Shown: positions 32,215 to 44,036 of the stretch, one piece after another
Layout: each line of letters begins with the position of its first letter
Position numbering within the stretch: the stretch's first letter is position 1
DNA from: Ostrinia nubilalis
Lineage: Eukaryota > Arthropoda > Insecta > Lepidoptera > Crambidae
Direction of reading: 5' to 3'
Assembly: GCF_963855985.1 (NCBI RefSeq)
Contig: NC_087111.1
Coordinates: 2,361,001 to 2,425,000, forward strand
DNA: 64,000 bases
Notes under the pieces: model-generated
What the model was told of the DNA's origin: nothing
The model's database searches: none
Seen by the model: only the letters and a program-made list of their open reading frames with translations
Program-made: the position numbers and the translations under genes

Positions 32215-35200
32215 ATGTGTGAAATTTTTCCTGAAGTACAATCATGCTGTTTATTTGTGAACCTACGAATGGGAATGCTTCTAATATCAGTATTATGTAT
32301 AGTGAGTTTAATTTTCCATTTTCTTTCAAAACACAAAGTTGTGTTCACGCAAAAATGTTTCTAAATTGATTGTGTTATGAGTTATTGTGACTGAAATTAA
32401 AAAAAAGTGTTCAGTAATGCCTGTTCTACGTTTACAAATATGATTGTCTACCTTTTGTTGCTCGTGGGACGATTGCTGTACAATTTCATGTTGAGTTTAG
32501 TTTATCTTAGGAATCGCTTAGGGCATACACCGGACACGTAAGTTGATATCCGTTCTTTTGCTGCTGAATTTAAGGTTGCAAATACTACTTGCATTTGCCA
32601 AGAACAACAACTACTTGTTCAAAACAGTAGTCATTGCAAGTGCTTGTGAAACTATTATCATCACCATTTCAGCCATAGGACGTCCACTGCTGAACATACA
32701 TAGGCCTCCCCCAATGATTTCCATGTTGACCGGTTGGTAGTGGCCTGCATCCAGCCAACCTTCATGATGTCATCGGTCCACCTTGTGGGTGGACGTCCCA
32801 CGCTGCGTTTTCCGGTACGTTACAGGGGGTGCTATGAATTTATTATTACTTTTGTGAAATAGAGCTCATCTACTAGGTATAAAAACTGTGAGGTGCTGAT
32901 ATCATAATACATAATTTACCTCTTTCTAGTTGAGTGAAATCATGGATAGATAGGATATTAACTTTGGCCGTGAGTCAGGCTTGGCTTATTGACTATTAAA
33001 AGTAGGGCAGTGTAAGTCCCAAATCCCGAAAAGTGTCTTAACACTAATTTCCCATTAAATAAGTCGTTTCGTATTAATTTAAGAATCAATTGTAGTTAAA
33101 ATCTATAAATAGTCCAAAGCAGTCCAACAAATAATAACAGTATAATTTACGTCGAACCTTTTAATTAAGTATCGTTACACAGTACAATTAAACTTATGTA
33201 ATCTGTGTAATTGAAATAACGCCCCAAAATCCCCAATTAGAGCTCCGACAAAGTTATTTCTAATCTAAAGTCCGAATCTCTGTTTTTCGTAGAATAAATA
33301 CACAAGCAAAAGCATTCCTTTGAGGGATGGTAATTTGCTAAATTACACGTTAAACCACATCAATCATTCATCCCATTGTATAATTCGGTCACGAAGTTCG
33401 TCTGGGGTGGCTATTTCGGAAGCGCACGAGATTGGAACGAATTGAATTCTGGTTGCCCGCATCCAGGTGCTTTCGTGCATTGCAGGACCGTTCGTTGTGG
33501 AAATCCTTGGGGGAGGCCTTTGTCCAGCAGCGTATTTTGGCGGAAACGAACGATCTGGTTGCGAAATTGTTTTAACGTTTTGAATGCTAGAATAGCTGTT
33601 ATTTTCAATAGCCTTTAAGTACCTACATAAGCGTTTCTTTAGGTGGACCGACGATCTGGTAAAGGTCGCGGGAAGAGCCTGGATGCGGGCAGCGCAGGAC
33701 CGTGCATTGTGGAAAACCTTGGAGGAGGCCTTTGTCCAGCAGTGGACGTCATTTGGCTGAAACGAACGAAGCGTTTATTTATTTACATACATAGGTGCTC
33801 ACCACACATTGCATCAACATAACATCAAATGGATACCTATAGACTTTGAAGTCTTTGAAGTCCTCGTTGTGGATAAAAAAGTGGTTTTATTTTCAGTTCT
33901 TGTCACAGATTACTTGAGTATTAATACGTCATTGGGGTTTGAATCTGTCAACATGAAATTATGAACTTGGACAGTTTATAATATGACGGGTGAGATTGTA
34001 AACTAACAGTGGGTTAGGTTAGAATCGTCAGATTATAATGTGACGGAATTCGCAATTTTACGATGACCAATACAACCTGTATTTATATTTAATTTGAAAA
34101 AATAAGACTCGCGCCCTTAATCACAAACATTACTATGAGGTCTCACAGTGCACGTGGACGCACACGGTGACACACGAACCAATCAGAGAGCTCTATTCAA
34201 CGCGTTCGATTTGCTGCTTCACTTAAGCAAGCATCGTTTGTGTATACGGACGTTAGTTTTCGAGTGACACCAGAATAGGGCCCGTATCTTCGACTAGTCA
34301 GCGGTAACTCAACGTGTAATTTCCTTAGATGACGGGTGTGACGCTGCTGTGCATCATAGAGCAGAGGACGAACGCCAACTTCAAGAACCTGAAGAATGTC
34401 ACCGACATTAACCGTAAGTTTTATGGCGAAACAAAGTTAATAAAACCCTTGGTCGGGTAAAATATGGGACTATTCTCATGTCTCATTACTACCACTGTAA
34501 GTTACAACTCCTTGCTCGGATCTGCAGCTTGATATCAATACAAACACAAAAATCAAGGCCAAGTTTGGGGGAAAGTTTCACTGTGGTTGGACACGCAATG
34601 AGATTAAAAACAAAAATCTAAGAAGTATTCAAAATTAAGGATCGACTAGTGCAAAGCGTTTTACTAAAGCTTTTACTATGCATACCAGACAGCAGAAGCA
34701 GTATGTACCATTTTTAATATAAACCCCCTTACTAATAAAACTTACACGCTCGTTGAACAGTGTTTTAAAGTGACGTTTAGTATGGAAATGACATTTTAAA
34801 ACAGTGTTCATATTAAGAATTTACCACGTGGATGCGTTCTGCGGTCAGATCAAAATGAACGCAGCCCATCATGTCTAAACAACATTAATTGTCGGCCAGG
34901 GCAACGGTCAGCAGTCCAGGCAAGACAATCTGGGATTGAACATATAACCTCTGGCATAGGAGTCCGGTATTATCTACTACGCTAGGCTGCTGTCAATAAT
35001 ACTAAAGCCCGGTCCGTGAGCACGTAGAATTTTGTCCAATGACCCCAAGCTACCCTTCCTTATCGCTCGCGCATAATTATATTGCTGTCGCGACTGTGCG
35101 ACTGGCACCCGCAGTGAGTGTGCGAGCGCGATAGCAACATAATTACGCGCGAGAGATAAGGATGGCTAGCTTGGGGTCATTGGACAAAATTCTACGTGCT

Positions 35201-38200
35201 CACGGACCAGACTATATACAAAGAAATATCGCAATTTGTCTTTTACAGAGCCAACAAAGGCCGTGTCAGCTGCTCACCAGGTCATCGTGACGGGACTGTC
35301 GGGCATGTCAATAGTGTTCATGATCACAGGCTCTATACTGCTTTTCGCTACAATCACGGTAAATAAATGAAATTGTCTACTCATTAGACAAAACTTTGAA
35401 TTATGTAAATTGCTATTTGAATTAGCGAAATTAATTCCACTGATGATGATGAATGTAGTAAAAGGCGACGAAATCACCAGGCCTCCTCAAGCCTCTGACC
35501 AGCGTGAGGAGTGTAGTTCATCATCATCATTTCAGCTACAGAACGTCCACTGCTGAACATAGGCCTCCCCAATGACTTCCACATCGCACGGTTGGTAGCG
35601 ACCTGCATCCAGCGCCTTCCTGCTACCTTTATCGGGTTGTCGGTCCACCTTGTGGGTGGAAGTCACACGCTGCGTTTTCCGGTACGTGGCCTCTACTCCA
35701 GAACCTTTCTGCCCCATCGGCCGTCAGTTCTGCGTGCTATGTGCCCTGCCCATTGCCACTTCAGCTTGCTAGCAGCGTAGTTGTTCATTTTTATCTACAG
35801 CGGAGACTAAATGAGCTGAAGATTAGCTCTGATAATGAAACTCTTTTTGCCTTCCCAGGATCAAGAAGGCCTAGTCCAAATATTCGTCTGGGTGACGTTC
35901 CTGAACGTTCTGGTCGGCTTCATACTGACCTTCATGGTGGGGTTCTCGTGTCTGTTCCGGTCGAGTTGCTTGCTGTCTAGCATGGACTGGCTGTCGGGGT
36001 CGGCGCTGTTAGTGATGTTCGTGGCTTACATGTTCCGTGAGTGGCAATTGTCTTCTATCTCTTAAATTAAGCTAGAACCTAAACCTTTTATGAACAGGCA
36101 GCTTTGGCAAGCTCGCTCCATACCATAGATTGCATCTGCACTATATTCAAATACCATACCCACACCACACATGAAAATAAAATAAAAATGGTGCCTGTTT
36201 GATAATATAAGTCAAAACGCCTTTACATTAAAAAATTAAAGTAACTATACGGTACTAAAAACAATTTTTTTTTCTGTCAGTTTGTTTCGGCTCCGATTAT
36301 TGCCAACAATTTTTTTCGACTATCACTTTACCTAATGTTGTAAAAAAATCTATCATAATGATAATGTCTCCAAAACGGAGCCTCCAAAATACACAAAAAC
36401 TTTACTGTTTTACGTTCTTTATAACGATCCATCCACTGTTATCCATTTTACTTTTCATTATTATTTAGTTAGATTAGATTGTCTCTCATTTATTGATATT
36501 GCCAGCGGCTTCACCCGCGTGTTTGTCACAGATCGTCATAAATTATAGTCTAGATGTTATTCTGGGTAATAAACTATAATACTGTAAAGTTTTATCAAAA
36601 TCCGTTCAGTAGTTTGTTTTTGCGTGAAAGAGTAACAAACATCCAGACATCTATTCTACTAATATTATAATGCGAAAATTTGTATGACTGTCTGGATTCA
36701 TACAAACTTTCGCATTTTAATATTATCAGGATAGATAACCACAGAGACGCTAAAACACCTGATAACTGTTATTTATCAATTTGCTGTTATCAGGTGTAAG
36801 TTTTCAAAAAATAGTAACATACAATATTATCAAGCAGCAATTTGTATCAGTGGATGGGTCGCTGCTATCCAAACATGCATTATGAAGATGAAATGCAGTC
36901 ACACGTCCAGGTTTCGTGTGTCTTTGCTGATGCTGTTTGCGTATGCAGTAGAGACGTATAGGCTTTAGTTAGAGCTTTTATAATGGAGAAAGAAACGGTA
37001 GGTTTTCAAGGCGAGAGTGAATAGGCACTTACAGGGCAGATTATGTGCCATCCTGGACTGCATCTCACTTAACACCAGAGGATTTAGTGTGAGTTTATAT
37101 CAAACGTCCTCACAGAGCGTGTTAGAAAAATATATTATTAGAAATTTTAGTTATTGAAAGTGTCCGCTAAGGGTGCTGTACAATCCGTCATGCATTTAAT
37201 GTCATTTTTTACGCGCTCACTAGTGACGACGTTTGATATTAACTCACAATAAGTCCTCTGGTGTTAAGTGAGATGCAGTTTCACACTAAGGTCATAGAGT
37301 CCACGGACTCTACAAATCATCTATCGTCAGCACGCTGACTGTTCAAAAATAAAAAATAACTTAGGCCTCAGCCTCGAGTTTAGCGGGCAGCGGGGCGGGA
37401 GCGGCGGCGGCGCTGGAGCGGGGCGGGCAACGCAGACCCGTTCTCGAAACAAGCGGGCAGCTCGCGCGGCGCTTTAGCGGCGAAGTGTTGTGTTCGGGGT
37501 TGTGTTGTCGAGATATTTGTTTTTATTCGCAAACGAATTATGTCTGAACAACGGCGACAATTTTATTTCGATTCAAATTTATTCCTAACGCTCGATTTAT
37601 TGTGGGCAAAAGAAGGAGTGCGCTGCCCGCTCGTTGCCCGCTCCCGCGCCGCTGTTTTCGAGAACCGGTCTATTTGATTTTACGCATAAGATCCTGCCGC
37701 TCCCGCGCCGCCTCCGCTCCCGCCCCGCTGCCCGCTAAACTCGAGGCTGAGGCCTTAGTGCCTGAAGAATAGGAGCGGCACGGCATGTTTTTTGTTACGT
37801 CAAATGTCAGTGAGACTTCAGATTTGTGTGCTCTGTCACGTCATATTATGTCTCTCTCTTGCCGCTCTCATACCTCAGACACTGACATTAGACTTACAGG
37901 CGCTAGACTTATAGCTTGTATATTCTAACCCCCTTACTAATAAAACTTACACACTCGTTGAACAGTGTTTTAAAGTGACGTTTAGTATGGAAATGTCATT
38001 TTAAAACATTGTTCAACAACTGTGAAACTTTTTATTAGTAAGGGGGTAAATATTTTAGGCTTTTTGCAACATATACGTTATGTTAGCTGTGCTATGTAGG
38101 TAATATGTGTTTTATAGCGAGATACATATTTAAATTACATTTCAATGAGGGCTATCGTTCTTATACTTAACAGTTGGCACCCCTGGCGATTGACAGGACC

Positions 38201-41200
38201 TTACTCTACAGTGGCGCCATCTTGATGAGTGCAAATGCGATAGTCCTCCTACCACTTTAGCGCTCACAAGTTGGCGCCACTGTCTTCGCTACTAGCAAGT
38301 GATAGGACCTTACTCTACAGTGGCGCTAACTGGTGAGCGCTAAGACGATAGCCCTCATTGCCACCTGCTAAAAAGGCAATTTTTCACGACTTTTTGGTTC
38401 TCTGTCTGTCTTTTAATATTCTTCTTATAATAGAAAAAACTATTTTTATTAGGAACCTACTGCATCTACTCTAATAAAATATCTTCTTAGTTTAGGACTT
38501 CGTAGACGAATGTTTGAGATGGGAATCTAACGTTTTAAATTGCCACCGAATAGAGTTCAACACTTTTGCAAATATGTGATAGCAAAACTGTCTAACTGTA
38601 GAATATATTATTTGTAATCTTAAGATATAGATTTACTGTCCTTTTGGATTATTTTGATCAATATTTGGCTACTTATGAACGTGAAAAAATATACTATAGC
38701 CTGACCAGGAACATAAAAACCCTCGCCATGTTGCGGAAAACTAATGGTACTAATTTCTTTTAATGGCAACAGTAACTGAAAACTTCATTGACATGTCACC
38801 TTGCATGTCAGTCTATTGCTGTCAAAGTGTAAACAAACTTTATTTTAAATGTGCGCAATTGATTTTGTGAATTAAATTGCTAAAATCTTTTTATAGTCGT
38901 GAAAGAAAAGTGGTTCACAATGTGTTAAAGTATTTGTCGAAGAGAAATACTAAGGGTTCGGACAATATTTTCATTGAATAATGTTTCCGACAAAGGTTGT
39001 CAAATTGACTGACATGTTTATCGTATAGTACAGTCCACTATGAAAATTAGCTGTAGTTTGTTTCAACTACCTATTTTAAAGTTTTTTGTCACTTTCTAAG
39101 TGTTGAATTTTATGGAATTGGGAAAGAAGTACCGAGTTTGAAGCGTTCATGAGCAGACATTGCAGTTGAATATTCAAGTTCTGAATTTGATTATTGATGA
39201 ATAATAAAATAAATCCAACTAGCTGATTGATGGTTTCATTTAATTTATTTAAACCAGGTTACTTATAATAATATTTTTTCGTTAATTTATGAAAATATCA
39301 AATTAGCCCGTAATCCTGAATCCTGACACATAAAGTTAGTCTATTAATTTAACACAGGTACGACTGTACTCAGTGTTGCACTATCAAATGCAATTGACGC
39401 GCCTCTATGCCAGGGTTTTTATGTTCCTGGTCAGGCTATACTGTGTGGACGTTTACTTTCTGTTTTTCGTTTTGACTACCTAATTACGTATTTAACAGAA
39501 CTGCTTAAAATTTTTTAAAACTTTTTACTAAAGCGGTATTAGCAAAAAAAAAGCTGGATAAGCACATTAAAGAACAAAAGTCCAAGCTTTTAAGTTAATG
39601 AGCAAATAGTTATTGCAAGATTATTCATGTAATTAATAAACTAAAGGTATACTTAGCACTAAACTGAGTCAGTGCCTTAAAAATCAAAATCAAAAATATT
39701 TATTCATTTTAGACCACAAGTGGCACTTATGTTCATAAGTGCCACTTGTGGTCTAACGTTAAGGTAACGTAAGAACTTATATTAAGTATAGGAGCGGCAA
39801 GGGAGAAATGACATTGACATTATGTCGTGACAGAGCATACAAAGAAGAACGGTCATCTGTGACCCAGGCCCGACAGAAACGAGACATACCTCAGTTTTTT
39901 TGTCATGTCTTAATTAGTTAAATTATATATTTTTTATATTCGAAATCTATGTATAACACCAAAATATTACACTTTGTTTTTGTTCAAGCGTTATACAAAA
40001 ACTAATACAAAATGTCTATTTATCACCAAAATTGGTAAATGTATGTACCTAAATGTCTATTACAGCTGCTATGGAATGTATCTAGGTGACCTGGAGATAC
40101 AGCCGGATTATACAGGGTGGAAACAATAATAAGTTACAAAATCCAAAAATTCAATGTTACCAGCTTCCATAATCTGTATCCTATTATTGGTACCATTTGA
40201 AAGAGCTCGTGAAGCACTTTCAGAATCAGTAACTAGTTTTTCGATATCTTGTATAGTTTAGAAATAATCGAGTGAGTTCACTTATCGTTTCCACCCTGTA
40301 TAATCCGGCTGTATCTCCAGGTCACCTAAATACATTCCATAGCAGCTGTAATAGACATTTAGGTACATACATTTACCAATTTTGGTGATAAATAGGCATT
40401 TTGTATTAGTTTTTGTATAACGCCTGAACAAAAACAAAGGGTAATATTTTGGTGTTATACATAGATTTCGAATATAAAAAATATATAATTTAACTAACTA
40501 AGACATGACAAAAAAACTAAGGTATGTCTCGTTTCTGTCGGGTCTGGGTTTTTTTTGTATGGGGCGTGACCGTTCTTCTTTGAAGGAGATCTGAAGTCTC
40601 GCTGACGTTTGACCGTCAAAGAAACACGCCCCATACCGCTCTTATACCTCAGGCACTGACTTAGGTTAAGAGCTATACCTACAGGGTGTTAGTTAAACGG
40701 GTATATGAGCCGACACTAGCCCATGTTAAATAGTATTAGCATGGTCTATCACAGTGTTTTTCAACCTGTGGGTCGCGACCCCCCAGGGGCGCGAAGCCTC
40801 TATAGGGGGGTCGCGAAGCCTCTATAGGGGGGTCGCGAAGCCTCTATGGTCGCGAGAGGTCGTGAAAACTACCTCAGTAAAAAAAAAGTAAAGTTTTAAC
40901 GCTAGATTTATCCGAAGTCTAATTATGCAAATGCATAAATGTTGTACAGATTGAAGAATTCGGTCCCTACAACATCTTCGTAAAAGGCATGAAAAAAAGC
41001 GAACGGTCGGGGGGTCGCAAAATTTTTTTTCATGTCGCGTAATGAAAATGTATGAAAAACACTGGTCTATCATATAAGGTAGGTATAGATGACCCACGCT
41101 GAACTGTCCCACCAAATTTAATGACAGGGGGGCGCTACCATCGTTCAACTATATGGTTTCCAACATGGCAAAAATCGGAACCAGCGATCCGGTATTGACG

Positions 41201-41557
41201 GTGCTGGCGCCCCGCTGTCAATGTCATGGATAGGACAGTTCAGTATATTGGAACTATATTAAAATGCTACAGTTCTGGTGACGTTTTGTCCCATTGTTCT
41301 TTCTGACTTCACCATACCATTAATATGCCCATGTTAACATGGGCTAGTGTCGGCTCATATACCCATTTACCTAACACCCTGTAAGTCCGAATATGATTTG
41401 TTTCTCTATGTACATTTCACTCGCATTCTTTGGTAGAAACGCAGCCACAATCACCTAATTCCATTTTATAATTAGTATTAAAACTAATTTGTCTTTTTCA
41501 GTATGGATCTACTTCATAGTAGTGGCGAACAGCTACGTACTGAATGTCTTCGTGTAA
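32215..41557 (+). CDS. Gene C: four-pass membrane protein, third tandem paralog
   Basis: Exons 32215-32301, 34329-34413, 35249-35358, 35859-36036 and 41502-41557 give 171 codons. All junctions are GT-AG and phases run 0, 1, 0, 1; split codons C|AG and C|TA resolve cleanly. The protein starts MCEIFPEVQSCCLFVNLR, has TM1 over the first junction (MGMLLISVLCI then MTGVTLLCII), a loop with a NVT sequon, TM2 (VFMITGSILLFATI), TM3 (IFVWVTFLNVLVGFILTFMV) and TM4 (ALLVMFVAYMFLWIYFIVV), ending ANSYVLNVFV. The middle exon of A and B is split in two here. Intron 4 is 5.5 kb and packed with mobile elements. Same DUF4728/Pasiflora-like guess as for A and B; biochemical role unknown. Confidence 0.85.
32650..32830 (-). 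mobile_element. RTE LINE 3' fragment, minus strand
   Basis: CATTTCAGCCATAGGACGTC at its plus-strand start and the GGTGGACGTCCCACGCTGCG block; in intron 1 of gene C. Confidence 0.7.
33480..33775 (+). mobile_element. Two RTE 3' scraps
   Basis: 33480-33555 and 33643-33775 both carry AAxCCTTGGGGGAGGCCTTTGTCCAGCAG-type sequence and GAAACGAACGA tails. Both in intron 1 of gene C. Confidence 0.6.
34112..34252 (-). mobile_element. Harbinger-like MITE (CGCCCGTATT family)
   Basis: Ends CGCCCTTAATCACAAAC and TGTATACGGACG, with TTA on the right. It ends 76 bases before exon 2 of gene C. Confidence 0.7.
34724..34802 (+). mobile_element. Truncated copy of the CCCCCTTACTAAT MITE
   Basis: Shares CCCCCTTACTAATAAAAC, CGTTGAACAGTGTTTTAAAG and TTTAGTATGGAAATG with the full element at 37929-38046; the right end is lost. 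Confidence 0.7.
35011..35208. mobile_element. Palindromic MITE in intron 2 of gene C
   Basis: GGTCCGTGAGCACGTAGAAT pairs with ATTCTACGTGCTCACGGACC; arms are about 85 bp. It ends 40 bases before exon 3. Confidence 0.8.
35517..35785 (-). mobile_element. RTE LINE 3' fragment, minus strand
   Basis: TTCATCATCATCATTTCAGC then AACGTCCACTGCTGAACATA. It lies in intron 3 of gene C, 74 bases before exon 4. Confidence 0.7.
36505..36735 (-). mobile_element. Helitron-like fragments
   Basis: GCGGCTTCACCCGCGTG on the left is a reversed Helitron 3' hairpin; CTACTAATATTATAATGCG near 36656 is a 5' end of another copy, followed by a reversed short piece. At least two overlapping fragments. Confidence 0.5.
37058..37279. 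mobile_element. Palindromic MITE
   Basis: ACTGCATCTCACTTAACACC pairs with GGTGTTAAGTGAGATGCAGT. In intron 4 of gene C. Confidence 0.75.
37364..37754. mobile_element. GC-rich Harbinger-like MITE, TTA duplication
   Basis: GGCCTCAGCCTCGAGTTTAG pairs with CTAAACTCGAGGCTGAGGCC; TTA at 37361-37363 and 37755-37757. 391 bp, far richer in GC than its surroundings. Confidence 0.85.
37758..37905. mobile_element. Dispersed palindromic repeat (GTGCCTGAGGTATAAGAGCGGC family)
   Basis: GTGCCTGAAGAATAGGAGCG pairs loosely with the CCGCTCTCATACCTCAGACAC end. Related pieces lie at 17307-17400, 39781-39840 and 40585-40680. Confidence 0.5.
37929..38046. mobile_element. Harbinger-like MITE, TAA duplication
   Basis: CCCCCTTACTAATAAAAC pairs with TTTATTAGTAAGGGGG; TAA on both sides (37926-37928, 38047-38049). 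Confidence 0.85.
38143..38359. mobile_element. Palindromic MITE with GAGGGCTATCG ends
   Basis: AATGAGGGCTATCGT and ACGATAGCCCTCATT bound it; the interior has two copies of GGACCTTACTCTACAGTGGC. Confidence 0.65.
38697..39438. mobile_element. Non-autonomous DNA transposon, TA duplication
   Basis: 742 bp with 27-bp inverted ends starting TAGCCTGACCAGGAACATAA and TA on both sides. The interior is AT-rich and non-coding. Confidence 0.75.
39686..39770 (-). repeat. LINE 3' tail, minus strand
   Basis: AAATCAAAAATATTTATTC then TAGACCACAAGTGGCACTTA, the reverse of the tail at 1787, followed by a short inverted copy of the same words. Confidence 0.55.
39840..40582. mobile_element. Long palindrome with a MITE at its exact centre
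   Basis: CAAAGAAGAACGGTCA at the left pairs with TGACCGTTCTTCTTTG at the right, and pairing continues over about 270 bp per arm to the centre. The right arm has a few small differences. Confidence 0.8.
40113..40298. mobile_element. TA-flanked MITE inside the palindrome
   Basis: CAGGGTGGAAACAATAA and CGTTTCCACCCTG as ends, TA at 40111-40112 and 40299-40300. Without it the host palindrome would read CCGGATTAATCCGG with no loop. Confidence 0.75.
40682..41381. mobile_element. TA-flanked MITE interrupted by a hAT-type MITE
   Basis: CAGGGTGTTAGTTAAACGGG pairs with the AACACCCTG end; CGACACTAGCCCATGTTAA is repeated inverted near 41333. TA at 40680-40681 and 41382-41383. Confidence 0.8.
40752..41064. 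mobile_element. hAT-type MITE, 8-bp TSD, nested
   Basis: CAGTGTTTTTCAACCTGTGG to GAAAAACACTG with GTCTATCA on both sides (40744-40751, 41065-41072). A 24-bp unit (TCGCGAAGCCTCTATAGGGGGG) is tandemly repeated at about 40790-40850, unlike the copy at 22407. Confidence 0.9.
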
Positions 41558-41739
41558 AAAAAGAAGATCCTTTGGTTTCGTATTTAATTTTGAAAGTCGG
41601 ATCGGAATAATCGATTTATGTTCTGTTGATCATGTTTGTACTGAAATACGCTTTGTTTTGATAAGTGTTTATTTTTTTAGACTTTTTGAATGTATTTTTA
41701 CAGTGTCATGATATGTTGTTTTGATGATAGATTAGATGT

Positions 41740-42066
41740 AGCAACAGGACATTTTAGAATCCCCGCGGACTACCAACTTTTAGTCGACCGATTGGGTTGG
41801 ATTCCAATTTGTATGAATAAGCCGTGTGGTGACGGCAGAGTAGAATACATTTGTCACCAACCCCTACTCTTCCCGTGGATGTCGTAAGAGGCGATTTAGA
41901 GACTACACATCAAACAGAACGGGCAGCAGCGCTCTCTGAAAGACATCAATCTTTTCAACTGCGATCTCCAACCCTTCTGCCAAGCGTGGGGTTATGGCAA
42001 TACACTCCACTATAGTGGAGGAGGCTCATAGTCCAGCAGTGGACAGTAAAGGGCTGTTGATGATGC
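41740..42066 (+). repeat. Retroelement-derived repeat with GATGATG end
   Basis: Contains GGTGACGGCAGAGTAGAATA, CACCAACCCCTACTC, then GTCCAGCAGTGGACAGTAAA and GGGCTGTTGATGATG. This is a different 3' end subfamily from the RTE copies elsewhere. Confidence 0.55.
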
Positions 42067-42099
42067 AAGCAAGCATTGTTTGTGAATACGGGCGTCTAT

Positions 42100-43140
42100 C
42101 ATTTTGTATAAAAGGAGATGTCTTTCTGTATCAGTGACAGAAACGAGGGAAGCCACGGGCAAATTCTAGTAATATCTGAATATAAAAATAAATATAAAAG
42201 GAGACAGTGAAATGACATGAACATATCTTCTATTATCACGCTTCGTTGCACCTTTTCATACAGTTTCGCTTATAACGTTTTTCCTGTTACCTTTGGGAAT
42301 TTATCTAAAGTAGGCCTATATTATTTAGTGTGTTTGTTTCTTCACAAAAATGTGAACAGTTATTTATTATTCTAAAAAACTGAGAAAGGTGAATATTTAT
42401 TTTGTTGAGATTTCGATACGAAAAAAGGCATTTTCAGGATTGATGAATTCGTCAACATTTCATAAATGATTAATGTAAACTTTATAACAATATTAAAAAC
42501 TGTTCGTTGTACAGCCAGCGTCAAATAGTTTGTGACACCTCAAATAGCCAAAAAAAGGTCTTTGTTACAATTGGGATAAGATGTGTTGTCAACTTTTTAG
42601 CTACATTGGGTTTCACGAACTAAAGCCGAGTACTCGGTGCGTATGTTTATACGCACTGTCTCGCCCGTTTACTCGGTACGTGTGATCAAGGCTTAAGTAT
42701 TTAGCACTGACTGTACTGGCATCCAAATCAACATTTTTGTAATTTGAGTCTCCAACAAGGTGTTTTCGATAAATTATCTTTTTCCTCTTTCTCCTTATTA
42801 TTACTATTTATTCCTCTAAAATGTTCATCCCACAAGCAACGTATCGAATTTCAAAAAGCCAACGTTTCGTCCCTTCCAGTATTGAATAATAGTCACTCGG
42901 TCCGTTTCATTTCCCAAATGCGTCCGGAATTGGACGATTCGTACAACCGGAAACGGAAACGAGGACCTGGCTGGATAATTAGGATGCAAGATCACTGCGA
43001 CATGATTACAGGCGGCGCTGGGGAGTTAGTGCCTGCCGTGTATACAGGGTGTGATTTAATTGAATATGTAATTTATGAATCACTCTTGGACTAATCATTT
43101 TTATTGCTCTTTACATTTCTTAGGACTTTTGAACTAAATT
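42100..43140. other. No gene supported
   Basis: Includes a diverged palindromic MITE at 42523-42606 (GTGACACCTCAAATAGCC). The ORF at 42744-43094 has no recognisable domain and no exon context. Confidence 0.4.
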
Positions 43141-43149
43141 ATTTCAGAA

Positions 43150-43345
43150 ATATCTTTTTTATCCAGAGCAGAGAAGCTCTTGGCCTGTATTTCACCTGGT
43201 GAAAATTGACGGAGTTTCTTCCACCACTTTCTTCTCAGCACCAGCCCATATATTGTCCCGAAGTGGTGGTAGGGCAAGCTATATTTGGGACGTGTACAAG
43301 TGCCCTGGAAAGGGCCTATGTACTGAATAAACTATTTGATTTGAT
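43150..43345 (+). repeat. LINE-like 3' tail
   Basis: GAAGCTCTTGGCCTGTATTT, CACTTTCTTCTCAGCACCAG, CCGAAGTGGTGGTAGGGCA and an AATAAA near 43326 followed by TTTGATTTGATG. Related to 4650 and 9945. Confidence 0.55.
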
Positions 43346-43643
43346 GATCAAGCCGAAGATTACCCAAAATTCCCCATGAGACACCCTGTATCCCTTTGCC
43401 ATGGCATTTTCGCAATAGGATTGATGAGTTCCCATTGAAATGCATAGAGCGCGTGTTCCTATTAAGTGGGTATATTTGATGTCGAAACACCTTGATGTTG
43501 TTGCCGTTTTATTGGGATCCAAATCCACTGGGTATTTTCTTATTCGAACGCGCCAAACATGATGCGGAATCAATGTTTGTTTATAGTCAAACGTGAATCC
43601 AAATCGCGCCGCGCGCCAAGTCACTGGTACAAAATGGTCGCCC

Positions 43644-43684
43644 GCCGATCGGGCGGTTTTCGCGCGGGCGAAAACCGCCGAGGC
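43644..43684. repeat. GC-rich hairpin
   Basis: GGCGGTTTTCGCGCGGGCGA folds back on AAAACCGCC. Similar GC-rich pieces recur near 51555-51715, so it is probably part of a GC-rich MITE family. Confidence 0.5.
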
Positions 43685-44036
43685 TGCGATTACCGCGGCC
43701 TTAACCCTTAAATTGTTTTTGTCCGTTTTAAAGGACATGTCAAATAATTGCTTACAGAATCTAAATTAAACCAATTTATCGACTTTCAAGGGATATTTTA
43801 TAAAAAGCATGATATTTTATGTGGAAACGGGGCTGTAGTTAAAAAAAAAAGCCGCGAATTTTAAAAATAAAGACAGTTGAATAAATGCAACAGCAATGTC
43901 AAGTTTTCACTCTTGATAAATGTGGCAATACTGTAAGTATTACACTTGTTCTTGTGCTTTATTGATTGATTTTAGAATATTAACGAATAAAACTGACGGT
44001 TATTGCCAAAACTGTAAAAAAATATCGATTTTTTTC

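Noticed and set aside
43316..43738. 140-codon minus-strand ORF
   Set aside because: Starts in a GC-rich hairpin repeat and crosses into a LINE-like tail; no domain recognised and no splice or poly(A) context.
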